Assembly: GCA_027943245.1 (NCBI GenBank)
Contig: JANDJZ010000052.1
Location: forward strand, 62,001 to 126,000
Direction of reading: 5' to 3'
Source: Acanthamoeba sp. SK_2022b
Lineage: Eukaryota; Discosea; Longamoebia; Acanthamoebidae
DNA length: 64,000 nt
Part shown: positions 29,911 through 41,907 of the stretch, one piece after another
How the letters are laid out: each line of letters starts with the position of its first letter
How positions within the stretch are numbered: the stretch's first letter is position 1
Notes under the pieces: model-generated
What the model was told of the DNA's origin: nothing
The model's input: the letters and a program-made list of their open reading frames with translations, nothing else
Databases searched by the model: none
Program-made: the position numbers and the translations under genes

Positions 29911-32900
29911 ATGCTTGATCGACGACAAAACGGAACGTTTTGGGCCGTCTTGGCCGTGACGGTGACGTTCGCCACGCTGTTGGCGCTGGTCGCGCCGTCG
30001 GCCGCTATCACCGCGATGGGCACGTCGGGCCTCAGCCCGCTGCTCTCTTCCTGGCAGACCGCCTACCACTATGTCAGGTAACATCTTCATCTTTTGACCC
30101 TCATGGCGGTGTACAATGAGTCATTCCCACATCTTCCTGACGGGCCCACCACCTCAATCGATCCTGCCTCCCGTCGGGTCAGACTTGACCAATAGCGGCA
30201 GCTTCTTTTATTTCTCTCAAATTTCCTCCGTGGGGCACGTTCACTCTGGGTTGACCCTTGTTCTTTCCTGACCTTTTCTCCTTAGGGATGACCTGGACGT
30301 GGCCTTCACAACGGTGGCCAACGTGTCGACAGCTTTGGCCAAGTATCAGGCCAGCTCTGTGGACTTTGTGATGACGGAGGCGGTCATCTTCAACACCGCT
30401 CAACTGGCGACAAACTACGGGGGGTCCTTCGTGCAGCTGCCGCTCACGGCCAACGCCATCATCATGGGCTACAACCTGCCGGAGCTCAACGCCACCGACA
30501 CACTCGTGCTCAACGTGGCAACCCTGGCGCAGATTTGGGCCGGCCAGATTACTGCTTGGAACGACGCGGCCATCACTGCGCTCAACCCTGGCATCGCGTC
30601 CAAGCTGACTAGCAATGCCATCACGCTGGTCTACAAGCGCACGGCCGACGTCATGGACGCCGACGTCACGGCGGCCTTTGTCAAGGCCCTCTCCAAGGAC
30701 GCGACGTTCGCGGCAGCCCTCGCCGCCAGCGACGGCACGCTCTACGACATCCTCAACGGCGCCGGCTACAGCAGTGACGTGGTGGCCGACCGCCAGGCCT
30801 ACATCAACTCGACGGCCTACAGCCTCGGCTACTTCTCGCTCAAGAGCCAGTCCGGGCTCAAGGTGGCCGCGATGAAAGACGCCGACGGGACCACTGTGCA
30901 GGCGAGCTCGACGACGGTGCAAACGGCCATGGCCTACTACCGCGCGTCCGTGTTCAGCCAGGTCTTCGTGGCCGACATCAGCGGCGGCGGCAACGGCAGC
31001 TACCCGCTGGCCTACCTGAGCTCGGTGGCCGTCATGTACAATGCTGTCAACACGTCGCGCAACTGTCCCAAGATGAGGGACCTGCTGGACTACCTCGCCT
31101 GGACGCAGGTCAACGACTACGCCGTCACTCTGGCCCAGAGCGCTAGCTACGTGGCGCTTGACATTGCCTACCGCCGCACGCTCATCGACACGCTCGGCTC
31201 CATCACCTGCGACAACCAGCGCGCCACCTCTTCGGCCTACGTCATCGGATTGGGCGGGCCCCTGCCCGTCTACAGCTCGTGGGTGTCCGAGTACACGGAC
31301 AGCTCGCTCCGACTCAAGTACTATGCCGGCGATGCCCTCACCTCGACCAAGTACATGCAGTCGGGCGACATCGACTTCGGCTCGACCGTCGTGCCGCTCA
31401 CCCCGACTACTCTGGCCCCCATGCCCGATGTCGTCGCCGTCAAGACCTGCGCCCACGCCTACACGTGGACCTACAATGTATGTTCCGCTCTCTTTGTGCG
31501 TGTGTGTATGTGTGCGTTCCTGTCTTTCATTTGACCAGTCGCGCAAGGTGACGCTCACCACTTTGTGTTTAACAAACACCAGCTCCCGTCATTGGTGGGT
31601 TACCCCCCGCTGGTCTTCTCCTGGGAGCTTGTTTCCGACATCTACCTCAACAAGGTAATTTTGGCGTGCCCTCCTCCCAAACTGGTCAATCCGGAGATAT
31701 GCCAAGCTTGTGGTCAAGCTCGGTGATGCCGTGCGACAGGGCGTCACCTGTCAACCGTTGACGAGGTCTCGATCTGATCACTGAAACAAACGCCCACACC
31801 CAAATTCAGGTCAAGATGTGGAATGACACGCTCATCAAGGAACTCAATCCCGATGTCGCGCACCTGCTCCCGGAAACCGATATCCAAGTCGCCTACATTA
31901 CTACCGCTCAAACGTCGGTCCAGGCCTCCATGGAGGCCCTGAGCACCATGGTGCCCGAGTTTAATCAAACCGTACAGCGCTGCCCTCATCCCCCCCCACT
32001 TGACCATAATTATTTTAGAGACAATTTTAATTGGCCAGACACATCCGCTAATGTGCGTCGCATTCCAATCGGGCAGGTGGGGGCAAAGTCTCTCCCCTCG
32101 TTCCCAGTGGTGGAACAGGAGCCCGGGCGTACGCATGGCATCGCAGCGCTGGGTTCGATGCAGAACCTGCTGCTGACCACGCCCAACATCTTTGCGGCCT
32201 GGGTCCACTTCTGGACGCTCAACGGCGCGCCCACTCTCAACTTTGTGCAGCTGCCCAACCTTGCGGGCAACGTGGTCTACCCCAACGAGACCACCATCGT
32301 ATCGGCCATCACCAACCACAAGGGAGCGTCGACCGATCTCTACATCATGCTCGCCGACGGCGCCGACAGCTACCCGATGGTGACCTTCAACGCCTTCATG
32401 ATCCGCACCGAGACCATGCCCGACCTGGCCAAGGCCACCGCCCTCGTCGACTGGATCTACTGGAGCCAGACTGACTCCAGCGCCGCCCAGATCGCCCGCT
32501 CGTGCGTCAACCCCTGTCACATGAGCTGGTGTTGGGCGGAACTCACACGCGCAACGCCTGGGTTGGTGGGGGTGCACAGGGCCAATATGGTCGTGGCTTC
32601 GCTGGCCCAGCCGGCCAAGGCCACCCTGCTCGATCAGCTCGCCAGCGTGACCTCTGGCGGCGTGCAGGCCTTCTCGCTAGCCGGGTGCATCTACCAGGGC
32701 ACCATCTGCTTCGATCAGGGCACCTGCGTCAACGGCGCGTGCGCGTGTAACAGCAACCGCACTGGCGACTTCTGCGAGGAGGTCAAGTCCGACAGCGGCA
32801 CCCCGCTGGGCACCATCCTGGGCGCCGTGCTCGGATCGGCCATCCCCGTGTTCCTCCTGCTGGTGATCGCCGCCATCGCGCTCGGCGTCGGCTGCTGGAT

Positions 32901-35761
32901 GCTGGGCCGGTCGCGCGGCCACGGCCGCCAGGACTGGGAGATCGAAGTCGAGGAGCTCGAGATGGGTGACATTCTAGGCGCCGGAGGGTATGCCTCACGC
33001 CCCCCCCCCCAAAGACATTTTACTTCGTTTATTTGTTTCGTTAATTTAAAATATTAACGGGGGCGAACAGATATGGCGAGGTGTACCGAGCCATGTGGAA
33101 GGGAACGGAGGTCGCCGTCAAGGTCATCGCCGCCGAGGAGCGCTCCATCTCCAAGGACATGCAGCGGTCGTTCAGGGACGAGGTGGAGGTGATGACGGCA
33201 TTGCGCCACCCCAACGTGGTCCTCTTCATGGCCGCCTGCACGAGGCCGCCCCGCATGTGCATCGTCATGGAGTTCATGGCCCTCGGCTCCCTGTACTTCC
33301 TCCTCCTTCCTGCCCTCGCTCCTTGCTCAGGGAATCTGACGCTGGTCTGTTTCTCTCTCTCTCTTTCCAGGTACGATCTCATCCACAACGAGCTCATTCC
33401 CGACATTCCTCTGCCGTTGAAGGTGAGGCTGGCGCTGCAGGCGGCCAAGGGCATGCACTTCCTCCACTCGTCGGGCATCGTGCACCGCGACCTCAAGTCG
33501 CTCAACCTGCTGCTCGACGCCAAGTGGAACTTGAAGGTGAGCGACTTTGGCCTCACATGCTTCAAGGGCGACCTCAAGAAGAGCGCCGAGCAGCAGCAGC
33601 AAGGCAGCATCCACTGGATGGCGCCCGAGATCCTGGCCGAGGAGTCCGACGTGGATTACGTGCTGGCCGACATCTACGGCTTCGGCATCATCCTGTGGGA
33701 GCTCCTCACTCGCGAGCAGCCCTACGCGGGCCTCACGCCGGCGGCCATCGCCGTGGCGGTCATCCGGGACGACGCGCGGCCCAACATGCCCTCGGGCGAG
33801 GTCGACGCCGACTACGAGAAGCTGGTCACCGACTGCTGGCACCGCGACCCGACCGTGCGCCCGACCTTCCTCGAGGTCATGACCCGCCTGTCCGCCATGG
33901 TCGATGACGGCGGCAACAGCTCGTCCTCGTCTTCCTTCACTTCGTCCAAGATGCGCCCCACCACTTCCGGTACCCACCCATCACACTCGACTTCGCGCTT
34001 GTGTCTGTCTGATGTTAACACAACACAACACAACACAACACAGCCACGAGCAGCTCTTCGGGTGTGGGATCGTCGAGCAGCATGTCTTCGGATGGCGCGG
34101 CGACCAAGCACGGAGCGGCCCTCGAACACGTGGGCGGTGTGCGACCGCCGGAAGGTGAGGTGGCGCTGGTGTTCACGGACATCGCCAAGGCGGCATCGCT
34201 CTGGTCGGCGTGCCCCAACGCCATGCGCGACGCCACGCTCCTCCACAATGAGACCCTGCGCTCGCTGCTGGCCAAGCACCGGGGCTACGAGGCCGTGTTC
34301 CTCAAGGAGAAGATCGTGGGCGAGGGCTCCTTCTGCATGGCCTTCTCCAGCATCGTCGACGCGCTGGCGTGGTGCGGCGAGGCCCAGCGCAAGCTGCTCC
34401 AGGTCCAGTGGCCGGAGGAGCTGCTGGCGCAGGCCGACGTGGCGGAGGAGATCGGCGGCGTAGACGACCGGATCGTGTTCCGCGGGCTGCGAGTGCGGAT
34501 GGGCGTGCACGTGGGCACGCCGAAGCTGAGGCGCGACCCGATGTCGCGTCGAGTGGAGTACCTCGGGCCGCCGGTGGTGGCAGCGGCCAAGGTGACGGTG
34601 CTGGCCCAGGGCGGCCAGGTCCTCCTTTCGGGCGAGGTCTACGGCAAGATTCGCAACACCGACCTGGCCAAGGACAAGAGCCGCTTCCTGCGTCTCGGCT
34701 CGACCGACCTCGGCCACGAGCAGGGCCAGTCGGAGATCTTCGAGATGAAGGTGACCGAGCTCGAGCCGCGCTACTTTGGCAACTTTGGCACCGCGCTCGA
34801 GGACAACGACTCGACGAGCGGGACCGGCAAGGACCACTCGTCGAGGCTGGCCGGCGTCAGCGGCCGCAGCGACACGTCGATGGACCTGGAAAAGCTGGCG
34901 AGCGGGACGGGCGAGGACGCCTTCCTCACGGGAGCCAACCTCGTGCGGTGGGTCATCAAGTACGAGGACATCCAGCTGGGCGACCAAATCGGCACGGGCT
35001 CCTACGGCGTGGTGTTCAAGGGCTCGTGGAAGGGAGTCGACGTGGCGGTGAAGCGGTTCATCAAGCAGAAGCTCGACGAGCGACACCTGCTCGAGTTCAG
35101 GGCCGAGGTGGCGTGTCTGTCGGAGATGCGGCATCCCAACATCGTGCTCTTCATCGGCGCCTGCCTTCGCATGCCCAACCTCTGCCTCGTCACGGAGTTC
35201 GTCAAGCAGGGCTCGCTCAAGTCGATCCTGGGCAACTCGACGATCAAGCTGCCGTGGCAGCAGCGGCTGCGCATGCTGAGGGACGCGGCTCGCGGCGTGC
35301 ACTATCTCCACACGCTCGAGCCGTGCATCGTGCACCGCGACCTGAAGACTTCGAACCTTCTGGTGGACGAGTCATGGAACGTGAAGGTGGCCGATTTTGG
35401 CTTCGCTCGCATCAAGGAGGACAACGCGACGATGACGCGGTGCGGCACGCCAGCGTGGACAGCGCCGGAGGTGATTCGAGGAGAGCATTACTCGGAGTCG
35501 GCCGACGTGTACAGCTTCGGAATCATCATGTGGGAGATGGTGACGCGGAAGCAGCCGTATGCGGGTCGCAACTTCATGGGAGTGACGCTCGATGTGCTCG
35601 AGGGCAAGCGGCCCCAGGTGCCCTCTGACTGTCCCGCCGACTACAAGGACGTGATGATGCGCTGCTGGAAGGGCAAGCCGAAGAAGAGGCCGACGATGGA
35701 GGAAGTGGTCCAGTATCTCAACGCCGCCCTTGGCTCTCCTGCTGCCGACGAGATGGCCTAA
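29911..35761 (+). CDS. Receptor B: PstS-like ectodomain, TM, kinase-cyclase-kinase
   Basis: Paralog of receptor A with nine exons: 29911-30077, 30286-31477, 31583-31654, 31810-31971, 32077-32501, 32580-32987, 33071-33292, 33371-33969 and 34044-35761. They sum in frame to 1654 residues. An upstream in-frame ATG (29887) would add eight residues; 29911 gives the cleaner signal peptide. The module order equals receptor A: signal peptide, two PstS-like modules (WNDAAITALNP and WNDTLIKELNP), EGF-like cysteines, TM, kinase 1 ([11 protein letters not shown]), Ser-rich linker, cyclase domain and kinase 2 (HRDLKTSN instead of [11 protein letters not shown]). It lacks three introns that receptors A and C share and has an intron in the Ser-rich linker whose 3' end is an ACAAC repeat. 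Kinase 2 is almost identical to receptor A at the nucleotide level. Confidence 0.95.
34018..34041 (+). repeat. (ACAAC)n short tandem repeat in an intron
   Basis: About five copies of ACAAC abut the CAG acceptor at 34043 of receptor B's linker intron, in place of an ordinary polypyrimidine tract. Confidence 0.85.
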
Positions 35762-37076
35762 CTGTTGTAATTCTATAACCGTAAACAACCACAAAAACCT
35801 TGGACTTCAGTCAGCCGCGGGCGCCATGCGTAAACTGGTAGCTGTGGTGCGGAGTGTGCCGGGATTCCACCATTCGGCCAGACATCTTTTGTACAGCAGA
35901 GGGCACGAGCCTGTGTTTCAAGAAAAGCAGCTGCTCGACTCGAAGAAGACAACGGTCCATTACGTTCGCTCTCCCCACTTTGTTTCAAAAACGCCAACCT
36001 GGTTCTTCTTGGACCTTGTTTTGGCCCTCAACGCGTGATGCGCCTTGTGGCCTGAACATCTGATGCCCCCGGAACAGGGCCCTTGAGAGAAGGCGTAGGT
36101 GGAGGTCCGTGTTACTCCGGTTCATCCTCTTTGGGCTGGGCGCGTGACGTGGCGCAAGGGAGAGCCTCCGGATCTGCGATCAAAGTTTGATCGGCGCGTG
36201 GCCGGATCGACCAGGTTGGGAAATGCTGATTCCGTTTTCAGGAAGTAGCAAAAAAGGTAGTATTGACAGGGAACACCCAAAAAAGGGTTACTCCGGAACG
36301 CGCAGCGATCCACTCACAATTCAGACATCGCCCGTCTGAGAGTTGCGTTGTGCTTGGGCGGTAGAACGCCAATGACGCTGGTCCCCTCCCCACCCCCTGC
36401 GAGATGTAAAAGGACGAGCAGCTTGACTTGGGTGGAGTATTCTTTTTCACCCACCGTCAGCACCAAGCCACCGAACTACCGCGCAGACCAGCCAGACCGA
36501 GGAGGACACCCGACCAGCCGCTACTACACACCAGCCGGTTCCCACACAGATGAGTGTTTTCCCTTTCCCGTTCCTCCCCTATCCTTGCACGTGCCCACTC
36601 TCTGTCCCCTACCGCCCTATCCTCCCTCTCTCGTTCCCCTCCGTTGCTCCTTTGGCTTGAGTCATCTCCCCCCCCCCACTTCACTCCACTCCACTTCACC
36701 ACCATCCACCGTTGAGTAGTCGTTATCAATGTCGCACTTGAGACTCTCTCCTCCCTCTCGTTCAGCCCGTCCGCTTTCGGCTGAGATCACGTGCTTGTGG
36801 TGTGTGCGTTGGTTCGTGCACAGGTGAGATACGGCGCGGAGACAACGACAAGGCCAGGCAGACGACCCAAGAGGAAGACCACCCCAAGCAGAACTCCAGG
36901 AGGCTGCGCGAAGACCGAATTGGATAAAATAAAACAAATTCGAAAAGATCTGATTAACAAGACGCTTAATCTCACGTTCAATTCGAAAAGATTGGTAGCA
37001 GGCCGATTCCACACAATCATCTGTGAACCCAGCGGGTTGTACACGCGTAAAGGGCACTGCCAACAAGGGCTCGTAA
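35762..37076. other. Gene-free stretch between receptor B and squalene synthase
   Basis: These 1.3 kb hold no supported gene. A frame of about 70 codons from an ATG at 35826 and a Pro/Ser-rich frame at 36348-36719 have no recognisable domain. Features seen are a repeated GTTACTCCGG (36112 and 36288), a C-rich run near 36670 and the 15-base match to 29753. The right end holds the 3' flank of the minus-strand squalene synthase gene. Confidence 0.5.
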
Positions 37077-39429
37077 CTACTGCTGCCTTCCCCTGCCCTT
37101 GGCCAATCTCTCCCTCGCCACAGCGATGTAGCGCTTCATCTTGTCGGCGTTGGGGTCCTTATCAGGAATCTTGCTCTCCAACTGCAAGGAAGCCACATGT
37201 CAGCGCACGCGTGGGCTCAGGCATGAAAGAGGAACGAACCTCTTCAATGTACTTGAGGAAATAGCCGATGATGGTCTCATAGTTACCGCCGTACATCATG
37301 ACCTGAACCGCCTCTCCCTTTCTGATCTTGACTTCCTTCTTGAAGACGTCGTAGTTGTTGTAGATACGGGCCAGCGTGGCAATGGCCATAGCCTGCAAAA
37401 GAGAGGGTGAAAGGAGGGATGAGGTCAGTCTCCGGCTGAGGGTGAAGATTGGCGATCAGGCGTACCTGGGGAATGCCGCAGAACTTGAAAACGTTGGGAT
37501 GAGTGAGGAGCATCATGTAGTCCAGACAGTCGTTGATATGGGCCATGGCGTTGGTAACCATCTCGTTCAGGCACTGCAAGGCGACTTCCTTGTTCTCCGG
37601 CTCCTTGAGGTCTCCAATGTTCTTCGCGTACTTGCCCCTGCGTGGTTGGCACATAACAAACAAGATAAGGACACGGACACCCAAACGCGCACTTGAAGAG
37701 AAGCATCATACCAAATATCTTTTGGGTAGAAGATGCGAGGGTTCACGGCGGTGACGTCCTCAAGGTAGTCCCGGGTGATGTTGGTCTTCTGCAAGAAGAG
37801 ACCCATGCTGTTGGCCAGCTCGTCCAGTTGACTGAACTTCTCGGCTGCAGGGAGGAGAGAGAGCCTCAGCCCACACTTCACGGATTGCGACACGCAGTGG
37901 AGACGAGGAAAACTCGGGGCAACGGGCGACGTACATTCTAGGCCGGAGGCGGCGAACATTTGGCTGAGGCCGATGCCGACGAGACCGGCGACGTAGTGGC
38001 AGTACTCGTTGTAGTCCTCAAGGGTGACGACTGTCTTCTCGCCGGCGTACTTGGCCATCCCCTCGCCCATCCTGCGGGTAATGTCCGCAATCACCTTCTG
38101 ATAGCTGCGCAGGTCCAAGGAGGTCAGTGCTGAAGCTTCAGGGAAGTGCAGGAGCTGCGGGAGAAGGTGCGCGTACGCGGGCTTGAGGTCGAGGAAGACC
38201 TCGACGACGTAATGAAACCTTTCCAAGAGATCTCTCTCGTCCTTGTTGTCACCGTATCCGCTCACGTTCCAGCCCTTCTCGTACAAATGCTTGTAGAAGT
38301 TCCTCAGCTCGGGCATCTGAACGTAGAAATCAGAGAGTAGCGAGATCGCTAAGTTAGTGCGCGGAGGTCGAGTTTGATTTGTGCGTGCGTGCGTGCAGGG
38401 CTACCTTCTTCTCAAGAGGAATGGACATATCATCCTCAACAGTATCCAGACCTCGCAAGACCAAGTAGAAGTTGGCAATCTGGATGATGGAACACGCTGT
38501 GATGAGACGAAAACGCCGAATGTTGGCCTTGACGCAAAGAAGTTGCAGCGTACGGGTCTTCTTAGGTCTTCGGGCAGCTCGGCAATGACGGCGGCGAAGG
38601 AACGGGAGACTTGAACCAGCTTTTGGTAGCTGTAGATGTCCGCTTCGGACAGGTTCTTGGGGAAATCGGGCACCTGCACCCCAAGGTTCAAATGTTAGTG
38701 GCCAGCACGCAAGTCGCCTGGCTCCAGATCGCGTCGTATGGCAACGTCCAAAATTAAACGGCAAGTATTTGTGTTATGTGACCGATTTAAAATAACAGTT
38801 GAATTTAAGGGTATTTTTGAGACAAGCTGTGGTGCGCCTGCAACGCAAGGACCAAAGACCAAACGTGATACACAAATAAAAATAAATTTGCTGCCTCGCG
38901 CGCAGGCCGAAGAAGAGTAGGCACGCTAAATTTGGGAGATTAGAGCTGAATCGCAGAGCTCCGCAGAAGGGGCAGGGCATACCTTGTAGGCAAACTTGAA
39001 CTTGAGCAACTGGTAGAGTTCATAGGGGTGGGCAAAGAGTTCCTGCGCCTTCTTGACATAGTGCGGGAAGAGCCACTTGAAGCCAAGCAGCCCGACCGCG
39101 ACAGCTATCCACACACCCAGGCGGCCGACGGCGTTATGGCCGTCGGTGGCCATGCTGGCCAGGAGGCCAAGCTCGTGCTGGTGGACGTCGGCCGTCTTGA
39201 CGTTATTCTCGTTGGAGAGGCGCTCAACGAGGCTGGCCGCCTCCTGGGCGCTGCCCAACCGGGCCGCGTCGTTGTCGCCGTGGCCGACGTTCTTGAAGTT
39301 TTCGATGCCCGCGACCATGTACATCTCCTCGGCAGCACCAGCTGCCGACACGGTGCAGTAGGCCCAGAAGATGAACTCAAGCAGACAGATGAGGAAGATG
39401 GAAACAGAGAACTTGCGCCACTGCATCAT
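37077..39429 (-). CDS. ERG9: Squalene synthase with N-terminal membrane anchor
   Basis: Farnesyl-diphosphate farnesyltransferase, which condenses two farnesyl diphosphates to squalene with NADPH, the first committed sterol step at the ER. The catalytic core has SRSFAAVI, FYLVLRGLDTVEDD (first aspartate-rich motif, about 38430-38450), YCHYVAGLVGIGLS, NSMGLFLQKTNITRDYLED (second motif, about 37765), CLNEMVTNA, FCGIPQV, and AIATLARIYNN..VFKKEVKIRKG. Unusually, about 130 residues precede the core and hold two hydrophobic helices (SVSIFLICLLEFIFWAYCTV and LGVWIAVAVGLLGFKWLF). The last exon ends in a basic RERLAKGRGRQQ with no C-terminal TM segment. The start at 39429 (MMQWRKF) is the only one that includes the first helix. 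At least seven introns are present. The gene is divergent from the UBL-UBR gene. Confidence 0.93.
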
Positions 39430-40018
39430 CTTGCGAAGTGAAAGGGATCGAAAGTACCTGACGTAGGAGGTGCGATTAGTGTTGAATCTTTAACCATCGT
39501 TTTTGCGAAATTGGCAAAGATGCGAGTAGATGAGCAAAGGAAAGCGCCTTGAGCACATTGCATGAACCAGGAGAATGAGAGGAAAGGAAGTGTCGAAAGG
39601 CCAGATGACGGTGGCTAGTGAAAGATACAAGCCCCGAGAAGAAGCTACAAGAAAGAAACGACGAGGAAGAAGTCCATTTCAATTTTGGTGGAAACACTAT
39701 CCGAAGAAGGATGCTTTCACACGAAGATGGAACGATCGTAGGGCCGTACCTGGGTGCACAAGAGCTGGCTGTGTGCCGCGGGGTTGAGAATCTTGTACAA
39801 TGGCGGCAAGGAGCTGTATTACCCTCCGCAATAACCAGCGGTATGCATTCCTCGGCGTTAATCTGATTGATTGTGGCAGAAACGTGGCGCCCCTTCCTGA
39901 TTGGGCAGCAATCAGGCCACAAATAACAATAACAAAGTTCATCAAGGTATGTAAAAAAGGCGCGGAATTAAAGGCAGGCTAAAATAGCGTTTGCGCGAAC
40001 GTAAATCACGCAGCAAAG
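39430..40018. other. Divergent intergenic region with an unexplained open frame
   Basis: This is the spacer between squalene synthase and the UBL-UBA-UBR gene. Plus-strand frames at 39618-39866 and 39800-39982 read like ordinary protein (for example GTIVGPYLGAQELAVCRGVENLVQW and NQRYAFLGVNLIDCG), but no domain, start context or splice link could be established. Confidence 0.35.
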
Positions 40019-41907
40019 ATGAAGATTTGGGTAAAGCCAGTGCAAGAGGGGCGCTTCGCCATTAATGTAGACCGGGAAGAGACGGTACGCAAGCTTGTTA
40101 CACGCAAATAAGCCATTATCAACTGCTAAGGTACCATTTCTGCGCCTGGGATTTCTGTAGGTGGAGCAGATCAAGGCCTCTATCGAGCGCGCCAAAGGAT
40201 ACGAGGTCAAGCTACAGAAGCTGGTGTGGCGCGGCCGCACCTTGCAGGGCGACTCCACTGCCGCAAGCCTCAACCTGCACGAAAACGACCACCTCATCCT
40301 TCTTGTTCCCGTGCGTTCCCACGCCTCCTTCTCACGTGTTGGGCACCTCACTTGTGGCCTGTTGCCCACCCGTCTCTTTGTGCGCTCTCAGTTGCTGAAG
40401 GAGGAGGTTCTGGAGCTCCCTTTCGAGGCGCCATTCTTGACCGGCGCGGCCCCACCTGCCGCTCCTGCTCCTGCGCCAACAACGCCCGTGGTATATGACC
40501 GTCATTCGAGCACCGCACGCTCTTCCAGCACTCACACCTCGCCCCTTGTCATGTTTGCCCCTTTCAACCAGCAGCAGCCGCCCGTGCCGCAGCAGCAACC
40601 CATCGCCGCTCCCGTTTCAGCAGTGCGACTCGCCAGCGACTCTGTGATCCCTTCACCCCTCACTGACATCTCCTATGACTCGCGGGCTGTCTGTTACCAG
40701 GCTGTTGCGCCGCCCGTAGCAATGGGCACGAGCCCCGGCGCCGCTCCAATTCCGATCCCCGGCGGTGGCCAGCTGGATCTCCAGCGGATGCTTATGGAGC
40801 TGGCCACCGCCTTCACTGCCTCCACTGGTCTGTTGCTGTCACTTGCTTTCCCGCGTGTCCATGTGCCCATTGGCGTCGCTATCGCATATGTTCACGATCG
40901 AGCTCTCTCTCTCTGTCGTGTCGCAGGCGGGCAGACTCCTCCGGGCGCGGTGCCCCCGATCCTTACGATCCCTCCGCCGGTGGTGGGCGGGCCGTTCGCC
41001 GTGGGGTCGCCTTCGACTCCGCCGCCGCCATCTGCTCTGCCGCCTCAGCCCGCGGCCCAAGCTGGCACGCCTGCGCCCGCTCCCGTGGCGCCCGCGGTAG
41101 AGCCGGCCCTACCCGAGCCCAAGCCAGAGGACATGCAGATGCTCACTGAGATGGGCTTCCCCGCCGAGAGGGCCAAGAAAGCTCTGTGGCTCAACAGGTA
41201 GGCTGCATCGCTCACAGCGCCGGGGCACGAACTCACCTCTTGGTGGCGATGACGGGAGGACCACAGGATGAACTTGGAGGTCGCTATGGAGTGGCTCTTG
41301 ATGCATTCTGAAGACGCCGACGCCGATGCTCCTCTGACCGCTGAGCAGAAGCGGCAGCTTACAGCTATCTACGGCCCAGGTAAGGCTCAGCCCCATCCGT
41401 AGACGGTTCTGCTCTCGTCGTGCTCACACTCAACCATTCGCTGGCTTGTGTGGCAGTGCAAATCGTGGACCCTCGAGTGCAGCGGGCCATCGCGGCCAAT
41501 GTTTGCACCTACGCTGTCACTGGCCCGCATTATGCCTCTCAGGTGCGCTACCTGTTGTTCCTCCACACCGTTCTGCCACAGCGCGAGCTCCGTGGTCCCC
41601 TTGTCGACTAACGTTGCTCTCTGCTCACACCAAGACGTGGTATCAATGCTACACGTGCAATCTCTCTGGCAACGAGGGCTGCTGTGAGACTTGCGCTCGA
41701 GTGTGCCACAAGGTGCGCCCGCCCTCCTCCTTTTGGTGTGCCGCACACTGTGTCTAACGGGTGCATGCTGTCTGCGCGCAGGGACATCAACTCTCTCGCC
41801 CGCGCACCTCCTCCAGCTTCTACTGCGATTGCGGTGCGGGTGTACACAGCTTCAAGTGCCGCGCCCTTCGCCTCCCTACTGCCGCGCGCAAGAACGATGT
41901 TGCCTGA
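40019..41907 (+). CDS. UBL-UBA-UBR-box protein
   Basis: The ATG at 40019 opens a ubiquitin-like domain (MKIWVKPVQEGRFAINV, then TVEQIKASIERAKGYEVKLQKLVWRGRTLQGD and LNLHENDHLILLV). A long Pro/Ala-rich linker follows. A UBA domain (about 41125-41330) has MLTEMGFPAERAKKALWLNR and MNLEVAMEWLLMHSED. The C-terminus is a UBR-box zinc finger (about 41490-41870): [46 protein letters not shown] and CRAL. UBR boxes bind basic N-degrons, and UBL/UBA pairs are typical of proteasome shuttle proteins such as Rad23. A shuttle that carries N-degron substrates to the proteasome is therefore an inference from architecture. No RING or HECT ligase domain was seen. The TGA lies at 41905-41907. The protein is cytosolic or nuclear: no signal peptide or TM segment. 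Confidence 0.85.

Noticed and set aside
30179..31579. A 466-codon antisense frame over the receptor B ectodomain
   Set aside because: Same cause: strong C/G third-position bias leaves the reverse frame open. It crosses a clear intron and has no motifs.
33812..35335. A 507-codon antisense frame over receptor B cyclase and kinase 2
   Set aside because: Shadow of conserved coding sequence; the sense strand encodes intact kinase and cyclase motifs.
35826..36038. A 70-codon frame starting MRKLVAVVRSVPGFHHSARH
   Set aside because: Short, no domain, no splice partner and in a region without other gene signals. It could not be supported as a gene.
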